Part shown: piece by piece, positions 56,489 through 64,000 of the stretch
How positions within the stretch are numbered: position 1 is the stretch's first letter
Layout: each line of letters starts with the position of its first letter
Origin: Enoplolaimus lenunculus
Taxonomy: Eukaryota > Nematoda > Enoplea > Enoplida > Thoracostomopsidae
Direction: 5' to 3'
NCBI GenBank assembly: GCA_030248215.1
Contig: JASANG010001290.1
Location: forward strand, 123,617-187,616
DNA length: 64,000 nt
Notes under the pieces: generated by a model
What the model saw: only the letters and a program-made list of their open reading frames with translations
Told to the model about the DNA's origin: nothing
Databases searched by the model: none
Program-made: the position numbers and the translations under genes

Positions 56489-57154
56489 CGCCTATCACCG
56501 ATTACCCATAAATTTTCAAAGTGACGACTCATGCAATTGCGGATCTGAATACTGGCACAAAAGTACGACTATTCAATAGCGAAATACTCTCCAAAATTCC
56601 AATCCCGCAAAACAGTGGTTCAAAGGCTACAAGTTATATCGTCAACTGGTGATAGGTGTTGTACACATTTGAGAATACGGCTCTATTATATGAAAGAGTT
56701 ATTGAACAAACGTCAGCATTTGGCAGCGCCTTAGACATTGGTCACTGGCTAAAGCATCACGAATTGCTTTCAGAATGTTTGACAAAAGCATTAAACGTTT
56801 ATGCCTTTGAATTATGAACACTCCCACTGTTCTAAAAAGCGCATATGTCTGTCAGATTGGCGCATTATTACATATAAGACGGATGTAATTTAACATTAAA
56901 TTGCAATTATGAAAACAAAACAACATTTCAATTGCTCGAAAATGTTTAATATTTTCGGAAATAATTTTGCGATAAATTTAAGCAGTTTTTTTTTGATTGC
57001 TCATTTCTACTGTGTGGAGTTATTTCTCAGTGTCGGAAATCTTCAAGTAAACTGGTCAGGGGAGTAGAAAACAGAGCGTATACAAGAGTAAAGGGTTTGA
57101 TCGCCTGCCGACACTTTCAGAGACATGAATAAGCATTTTTAGCATAATTTAGAA

Positions 57155-57340
57155 GGCCAATGTTACTTTAAGGGGCGTAACAGTAGATTAAGCTTATTCC
57201 TAAGCCTAAGGCTAAGCCTAAGCGTTGCAGAAATGAATTCCTAAGCCTAAGCCTATGCAAAAAAATGTAATCTAGAATCTAAACGTACTCTTTTGTAGAC
57301 CCACCAGAAATCTGGACGCCCCTTAAAGTAACATGGGCCA
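57155..57340 (-). repeat. TTAGGC-core MITE, family B, well preserved
   Basis: GGCCAATGTTACTTTAAGGG and CCCCTTAAAGTAACATGGGC ends match closely. The core is CCTAAGCCTAAG with the family's TGTAATCTAGAATCTAAAC block. Likely a young copy. Confidence 0.9.
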
Positions 57341-57353
57341 TTTAGAATAATCA

Positions 57354-57596
57354 CCTTCGGTTGTGAAGGTCAGATAATTTCTTATACCCAAAAATATACC
57401 GTTCCGACCGGAAATCCTCTCTATGCTCAGGTAGAATATTCAAATATGGAAATGTCGACAAATCTTTTGTTATTTCTCGTATCCGATTTTGCCGAGAAAG
57501 TCTCCTATGTAAAACTTTTTTCTTTATTCGATATCTCATATCTTGTTGAGACAAGTCGTTGCGGGACAGCACGTATTGACCGAAGCTCGAACCCAT
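57354..57596 (-). CDS. Possible small basic protein or first coding exon
   Basis: The minus-strand ATG at 57596, just after an ACTGTCAG acceptor, opens an 81-codon frame. It is rich in Arg, Lys and Leu (YRIKKKVLHRRLSRQNRIRE, then FPYLNILPEHREDFRSERY) and ends HNRR before a TGA. A GTGATT donor at the end (CGAAG/GTGATT) would allow splicing onward. The composition is more protein-like than random AT-rich frames here, but I know no homologue and found no further exon. Confidence 0.3.
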
Positions 57597-58075
57597 TTAC
57601 TGACAGTAAGCTCAAACGCAACAATGGGAATAGTTTAATACGCTAATTAGCTAACTCTACTGATTAGCAATTTGTTTCTATTGGAGCAAATGGTTCTATT
57701 ATCTTGAGTCAGTTGTTCTGAGAGCCGCGTCAGAAACGATTTTAGCTTTGTTTTCAGCTTTTTCACCACTGTCACGTTTTGAACCAGGATCACCGCCATT
57801 ACAATACGAATCGCTGGACTATACCGCTCAGCGACAGGATTTCAGATATTTATGTATAGCCAACCAAAGATAACCTTAAGGCCAAGGTATATAAGTGCGT
57901 AAATGCATAACAACTATCGTACCAATGGCAGTATTGATGTCTACACATGTAAACAGTTAGGCTATTCAAGTGGAAGGAGTTTTTTCTTATATAGTGAAAA
58001 TATCATTTTTATATAACATTGGTTATAGGTTTATTGTGTTGTTTCACTCTCGGGTATGAACCGCATTTAAATAGC
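57597..58075. other. Intergenic, nothing recognised
   Basis: No supported exon or complete repeat. Confidence 0.45.
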
Positions 58076-58275
58076 TGCACTGCAAAAAAATAGTGAGTCA
58101 AATTGACTCTCTCTAAAATAGGCTTTTCTTGACTACATAAACTAAGTCAAAATTCGACTCTGCCAGAGTCAAATTAATTTGACTCAAGCGGAGTCGAATT
58201 TTGACTCAGTTTGTGAGAGTCAGGAAAACCCTATTTCGGAGAGAGTCAATTTGACTCACATTTTTTTGCAATGTG
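58076..58275. repeat. Family E palindromic MITE
   Basis: CACTGCAAAAAAATAGTGAG and the inverse CTCACATTTTTTTGCAATGTG, with arms containing TTGACTCTCTCTAAAATAGG. Confidence 0.8.
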
Positions 58276-58756
58276 CCCTTTAAGTACTTTTGTGTGCATA
58301 AAAATATGTAGACAGTTAGGCGAATGTGAGTTAAAACAGTTGAAACATAAACGACACTACTCAAGCACTCCTGAATATTATAATTTAATTTTCATGGCAA
58401 TCTTAGTAAAACTCTCAAATTGCAGAGATAATTGAACCATAAATATTGTAACATTAGAGTGCGCAAGTCGTTTTACAAGTGATTTGCACAACTTTCCTGA
58501 ATAACTTTAATATCCTTTGATTTCAAATAAAGACGTAAAGACCCATGCGAAATTTCAAACCGCAAACAGTAGACATGAAGTGTGCTTAGTACAATCGGTG
58601 GTAGTTTTTCGTGTGACCTAAAAGCAGACAAAACAATCTCTTTGCCGTTAAACCGTCACAGTTTGCTCTGCAGCTGTTTTCGCTAAATTGTCAGTATGAA
58701 ATATTTGATTTAAATAATTTCCGTATCGCGAAACTTTATCCAATGATGGAAATTTC

Positions 58757-59023
58757 AGTTATTAACCCTTTCTGACATGAATATTTTCTATTTCCCCAGA
58801 GACCTACTTTTATGCTAGGATTCGAACTCTAGTGACTGGATTGGAAGGCGTATACCACCACCACTCAGCTATATTAGCTTGCGAGGGGGCTCTCACGTCT
58901 TGTGGTAAGTAAGCACTATGTATACGTGTTGCAATTGTTAAACACGGTGCGATATACACTGTTTAACGTATATACACTGCGCTGAGTTGCCTACAGGCAA
59001 CTCAATGTGAGAAGGGGTTAATA
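58757..59023 (-). repeat. tRNA-like short element, inverted copy
   Basis: TTAACCCTTTCTGACATGAA and CAATGTGAGAAGGGGTTAA ends. On the minus strand TAGCTGAGTGGTGG (A-box-like) and AGAGTTCGAATCCTAG (B-box-like) are better preserved than in the other two copies. Confidence 0.75.
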
Positions 59024-60775
59024 ACTATATTTGTATAGACTATTTATAAGATATCTAACATCTTTATGAGATCTCCCGAGTCAAATCGGTCTCATTGCCC
59101 AAACACGAATCTTACACAAACCGATCCAAAATCAAAACATTGCTTGGGCCCCTTCGTGTTTGAGTTGACTGCTACGCTCCTATTTAACGAGCTAAGAAAA
59201 CGTGTTCCCGTACCCCTGTGTTCAGCTGTGTGAACTGATATATATTTTTCTCGTTGGAATTCAATCACTTTATTGCAACTGAGACCCTGCCGTATCATAG
59301 TTTCAAACCAAAATTCGTATTTGTTGTAAACAGGCGCAGCAAAATCAGGCCCGTAGCCATTTGACATTGCTACGAGAATGGAAAATTTTTCGTGAAGGGC
59401 ATTCGGATTTTGGAGGTCAACAAAATTCTCCCAACGTCGCACGATCGCTGGGCAAAATTTTCTTCATAAGATTTATAGATTTATACCCTCGCCCAATGAA
59501 ATGCCGGCTACGCCCTTGAACAGATAATTGCATATTCATAGCTTTCATAATATGCCACAAACTTTTTACTTCGATAGATGATGACAGTCGAAGTTTTAAT
59601 CGGTTTAATGCGTTTGTAGAATCTAATAGTTCGTAGCGGTTTGGATGTATATAATTAATTAAAGACACACGATATGAGCGTATTTTCAGTCTAATAACGG
59701 CCGTTTTAAGTAGAGATGAAGCTTGTGCAATCAAAATTTTATTATATCAGCCTGTGTAAGCTCACGATGTGTCATGTGTCACCGTAGGATGTTCGTCAAA
59801 ACGTAGGACACCATAATACATGTGTCGCGTGATGAAATCCAAGGTATTTGTCCCAGTTGGCAACCAATTGTTGATAGCGTTGCGAGAACAACTATGCTGG
59901 AAAGCAAATATAATTCAGGCCGATTACTAATTGGCTGGCCTATACCAACCCGCTATTTTCCGTTTTAGCCTAGAGTATACTACAACTAAACGACCAATCA
60001 GATTTGATTATTTGGACAGACGCAATAACGTTAACCAATCAGCGTCGGTGTTTACGTCGCTGTTTTGCTATATCTTACAATCGCTGTTTGGCCTAGGCCA
60101 ATCTGCTATTTGCTCAGAATAACAGATTGGTATAGACAATTGTAATTGGACTAAATACCATATTTGCCTACGACATATACATATATCTTTTGAAAGCTGA
60201 AAAAATAAAATACGTTTCTACTAATCCAAGATCATTGATTGAAAAAATATCTTTATTATAAAATAATGATTTGCGCCGGTCTTAGCAACAACTCATGATA
60301 TGACAATATTCGAAATCAATTTTGTAGGCTTTCAGATTTGGGAGCTTTGTTTTAAACCAGGTCAAAAAGCCGACAAAGTATAGTTTGTATCTTCGGGGGA
60401 AGGGCTAAGATCAGGGGAGCCGTCTCCACAAACAATCAGCCTCTCTTCTGTTGGCCGAAAAACTTTTCATTAAAAGAATTCCATGTAAAAAATTTTCTTG
60501 CCATCCTTAGAAATCTTCTTGGCCCGTTTACTAAAAATTCCTGTTGGTGGACTTGGTTACGGTTGTAAAGCTGGGTAAGGTTTTCATGCATAACCAGTCG
60601 ACAGCCTTCGCTTGTCAACGAGTTTATAATTAAAAACAATAACAAATAGCTTTACTTATATTCGCTATTATTTCAACCGTATCAAGTTGTCTGCAGATTA
60701 TTTGCTCGACTTGGTAATACTTGCGGAATTAGCATTATACCGACAACACACTTATAGGCTGTTCTATGCGAATAC
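59024..60775. other. Intergenic, nothing firmly recognised
   Basis: Two minus-strand frames over 100 codons (59092-59442, 59417-59734) lack splice support and known motifs. No complete repeat seen. Confidence 0.45.
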
Positions 60776-61395
60776 GGCCAACGTTTACTTTAACGGGGGT
60801 AACCGTAGATTAAGCGTGCTGTAGGACCCGAATAAGAGGGGTAATATGAGAGGGATCCCCATTTTGAGTCCTAATCAATACGAGTCCGTATCCCTAATAA
60901 GAGTCCGCAAGCGGATAGAGTCCCTAAACCTTAATTAGAGTCCATAAATATTAATGACTTGTGGACCAAATAATCTTGAGTTCGAAATTTTATAGTGCAC
61001 TTATATAAGTTTTGAAAGCAACATTCCAAAATACTACCTTGCATTATCGCTCAAGCTTTTGGTGCAAAGCAAAAAACGTTTAATTCAACGGATAGTTGCA
61101 ATACCGGATATATATCAGTAAGGAAGGGTGGCGGAGGGCTCGTTGAAAATAAATTACAGTCCGTAACCGAGTAACAAGGGAAGTATGCCAAATAAATATC
61201 AGTCGCCCCTCTTATTCAGGTCACTACAGTATTCCTAAGCCTAAGCCTAAGCCTAAGCGTTGCAAAAATGAGTTACTAAGCTTAAGCCTAAACCTAAGCC
61301 TGAGCAAAACAACTAATATAGAATCTAAACGAATCTGAATCTACTCTTTTATAGACCCACCAGAAACCTGGACGCCCCTTATGGCAACATTGGCC
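60776..61395 (-). repeat. Family B MITE split by a family C MITE
   Basis: Family B sequence (CAACGTTTACTTTAACGGGG, GTAGATTAAGC) stops at about 60828. A complete, inverted family C element follows (60829-61229: CTGTAGGACCCGAATAAGAG to TTATTCAGGTCACTACAG). Family B then resumes at ATTCCTAAGCCTAAGCC and ends TGGACGCCCCTTATGGCAAC. So family C was active after this B copy arrived. Confidence 0.9.
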
Positions 61396-61576
61396 GCGAA
61401 TACGATCATATTTTGTTTTATAGAATTAGGCGTTTTGATTTTCTAGAAGTAGAGTACTTTTATACTAAGTGTAAATTCTTTGTGCATTTATATAAAAACC
61501 GAGTACCTTAACTTTGAAACTCGTCACAAATTATGAGGTAATATTTAAATTTCCAACATTTTGACAGCAATACAAC

Positions 61577-61792
61577 GCTAACAGAACTCAGAATTTTGAG
61601 TTGATTCAATTCACTCTGAGTTAATCAACTCAACTCAGAGTGATAATCAACTCAATTCAGAGTGATAATCAACTCAACTCAGAGTGATAATCAACTCAAT
61701 TCAGAGTGAGTGCAAAGTTTTCTGTTATTAACTCAGAAATAACCAACTCGATAGTTGAATTGATTAATCAACTCATTGGAATTTACAATGTA
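61577..61792. repeat. Family F MITE with internal 22-bp tandem array
   Basis: As 56229-56488, but the AATCAACTCAACTCAGAGTG block is repeated about four times with a 22-bp period (about 61622-61710). Confidence 0.75.
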
Positions 61793-62727
61793 CTAAGCTT
61801 ATTTTAGTGTGCCGAACTCTTTTTGATAATGTACTCGCCCCGCAACAACATGCATCAAAACACACGCATTGATCGAAAAAACATAGTGAGACCCATATGT
61901 TCATCCATTTTAATTAGGTTAACCGAACCTGAATTCATTAAAATTGCCTAACACAGTCGCAGGTCAGTTTTTAGTTTGCGTTTATCGTTTATCTTCGATT
62001 TTCAACTAAAAAAATGCCCAGTGTTTTTGTACCGCTTTGACATCGGAGACGAAAACGATGCTGTGTTATCGGGTTTAGCCTATTTCTGATCACCAACGAC
62101 GGTGCGACCGTACAGAAAATTAGTCAGGGTTTCATTTCGCGACGAGAGCATAACAACTTGATTTAAACAGCAAGGATTCCGCGATAAAGCAGGCTGTTCT
62201 GCTAAAGCTTGTAAATGCACCACCCTTTGATTTGATACTCAAAAATTTCGACAGTGATATAACCCCTAGGTTATATACGCTCCTATGACCATATTCAAAG
62301 CCATTTGATGATCAACAGATAGAGCATACCTGGCTTTTCATTCTGTATATCAACAACATAGACAGCACCACTGAATTCATTGGTTTATCTTTTTATCTTT
62401 AATGTTTTTTATAGTTTTCCCGCGCCTAGCATTAGCGCCACGACAGTGGTACGTTCGCTAAATCAAGCGTAACTTAACACCTAAATAAATTCCCTACGGT
62501 CAGTTTTTTCACCTTTTGTGCAGATCACGTCAAAACGTTTTTTCTTTCGTACAGATATTTTGCGAGGAAACTTCTGCGCTAGCGAATGGTGCTAGCGTCC
62601 TTAGATCGTCGTCGGAGTTCACAACAAAAAATTTCATAACTTTATTTAGTAAACATAGCTGATGATAATGTTTGTGCACTATGTGCGCATACTTCCGATC
62701 GTTTTTTGGTATATTTCTTGAGTTAGA

Positions 62728-62730
62728 TTC

Positions 62731-62778
<48 letters not shown>
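62728..62778. repeat. (TA)n microsatellite
   Basis: About 25 uninterrupted TA units, then degenerate TATATAA. A second TA-rich stretch lies at about 63485-63560. Confidence 0.95.
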
Positions 62779-62781
<3 letters not shown>

Positions 62782-64000
62782 TATAGTATATATAATATAT
62801 ATTTAAGTTTGCATGTGAACTTACTAATCTTTTAGAAATGCGGCACACTTTTTGCTTTTTGATAAAAGCGTTTGTATTGATGCGAACTTAGCTTTTTTAA
62901 TAAAGGCTAAAATCGTTCATAATAGCATTTTAATACGGAAGCGATCTATTTTCCCGTTTCTTGAAAGATGTTTGATATGCGAAATGCACTTACTTAAAAC
63001 AGCGTTTCATTTTTAACATGATTTCATAAAACAAAGCTCCTGATGTTATCATTCAAATTTCCGTGCAGCCCGAAAGCTCACACATTCCCTCAAAAATGTG
63101 ATCCCAGCTGTTATCCGCCTAAATTCTACTAGAATTCAGAGACGCTGGGTGCAGCGACATCTGTACAGCGAGTACTGATATTTGTTTTGCTCTTCCAGAA
63201 GGCACCCCCTGTTTAATTTTATTGCAATTTGCAGCTGCAACTTCTCGCAGCAAAAACTTGCACGTGTGAATAGGGCTTTATGTTAACTTCATAAAATCAC
63301 ACAAACCTGATTTTTGGATCACGTAATCTCTTGGGACGAACATCACTCTACCATTAACCAAATCTCGTACTATACTTAAAGTGCAAATATTTTTGCAGTT
63401 AATAAAGCTATTTTTTTCAAAATTTATATGTTTTCAAAACGTAGACTCGCTGTGAAACCGCGAACTCTGTGAACTTTTCTGATTTTAAATATATATTTTT
63501 GGCGCAGTATATATACGTATATATACATACATATATATTATATATACATATATATATAATAACCATGGCACTAATTAAATCCTGTTTAGATAGCAAATCC
63601 GTCTAAAAACCGAAAAAAGTTCAAAATCTGTATCAAATGTAGACAGGCGATACAATTCTAATACTTCACACAAACACAAGAAACCTTGATCAACCGGAGT
63701 TCGGTGCTAATACTGCACAGTATTTAAATCTCAAATACATGTGTAATTAAACGAGATTTGTGTTTATTGCTCTGTTTGATCGTCTGTTCTAAAATTGCAT
63801 CTGAGGCTCAAACAATTGCTAGTTTAATGGTCGTGTTTTACGCGTTAAACAACAGGTGGTTTGTGCGTATTATTTTAAGGGTTTTGTTCATGCATAGCGC
63901 CAGCTTAAAACATAATCCAGCTGGTTTTAGACGGTTTTTTTCGCAAGTAAATTTGTTTTAGTTTTTTTTGATGAATGGCCTTTTAAACTGCAATGTTTAT
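62779..64000. other. Intergenic, nothing coding recognised
   Basis: Holds a truncated pair of a family C-like fragment (about 63177-63218) and a family D right end (63223-63272, CAGCTGCAACTTCTCGCAGC). A hydrophobic plus-strand frame at 63758 has no in-frame ATG and is not accepted. Confidence 0.5.

Noticed and set aside
59092-59734. Minus-strand frames of 116 and 105 codons
   Set aside because: No motif, no signal peptide and no splice support; the two overlap each other.
61614-61710. CRISPR-like spaced repeats
   Set aside because: The 22-bp units are head to tail without unique spacers, within a family F MITE in a eukaryotic sequence.
63758-63961. Plus-strand signal-peptide gene (LCLLLCLIVCSKIA)
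   Set aside because: No in-frame ATG before an upstream stop and no credible acceptor to supply one.

Overview
The window is eukaryotic: AT-rich, with small coding exons split by GT-AG introns in a sea of short dispersed repeats. It is most likely from a nematode or a close ecdysozoan relative. The evidence is a 12-cysteine DB-module protein (a family known mainly from nematodes), an astacin metalloprotease of the kind nematodes carry in large numbers, many small secreted proteins, and the hexamer TTAGGC (the nematode telomere unit) used as internal filler in two repeat families. No bacterial or organellar feature is present.

Layout. 1-626 (+): last exon of a flavin-containing monooxygenase. 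627-10100: repeats only, including a 62-bp minisatellite at 5.5-5.9 kb. 10.1-15.3 kb (+): an astacin gene in at least six exons with matching phases and an intact zinc motif; the exon encoding the end of the catalytic domain was not found. 15.3-26.7 kb: repeats, plus a GC-richer patch at 20.5-21.7 kb that may hold a degraded retroelement. 26.8-27.0 kb (+): a two-exon gene for a 70-residue secreted peptide. 27.7-30.5 kb: two long imperfect inverted repeats, followed by a LINE 3' end with a (TAA)n tail and, at 31.1 kb (+), an exon resembling a neuropeptide precursor. 31.4-40.4 kb: repeats.

40.5-51.4 kb is the richest part, and every gene in it appears to encode a secreted product. They are a second small-peptide gene (40501-42139, +) whose first exon has the same 117-nt length as the one at 26.8 kb; a DB-module gene (43677-45428, -); a four-exon gene for a 141-residue secreted protein (45587-51417, +); and a single-exon cysteine-rich/basic secreted protein (46113-46631, -) lying inside an intron of the previous gene. 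51.4-64 kb is repeats again, with a 532-bp tandem duplication and one doubtful small gene at 57.4-57.6 kb.

The repeats form at least ten short families without visible coding capacity, most with terminal inverted repeats. Two families with different ends share a TTAGGC core, another scattered set carries other hexamer motifs that differ from locus to locus, and two cases of one element inserted into another give relative ages. Gene models were made by eye from splice sites, reading phase and protein resemblance; no database or alignment was run.
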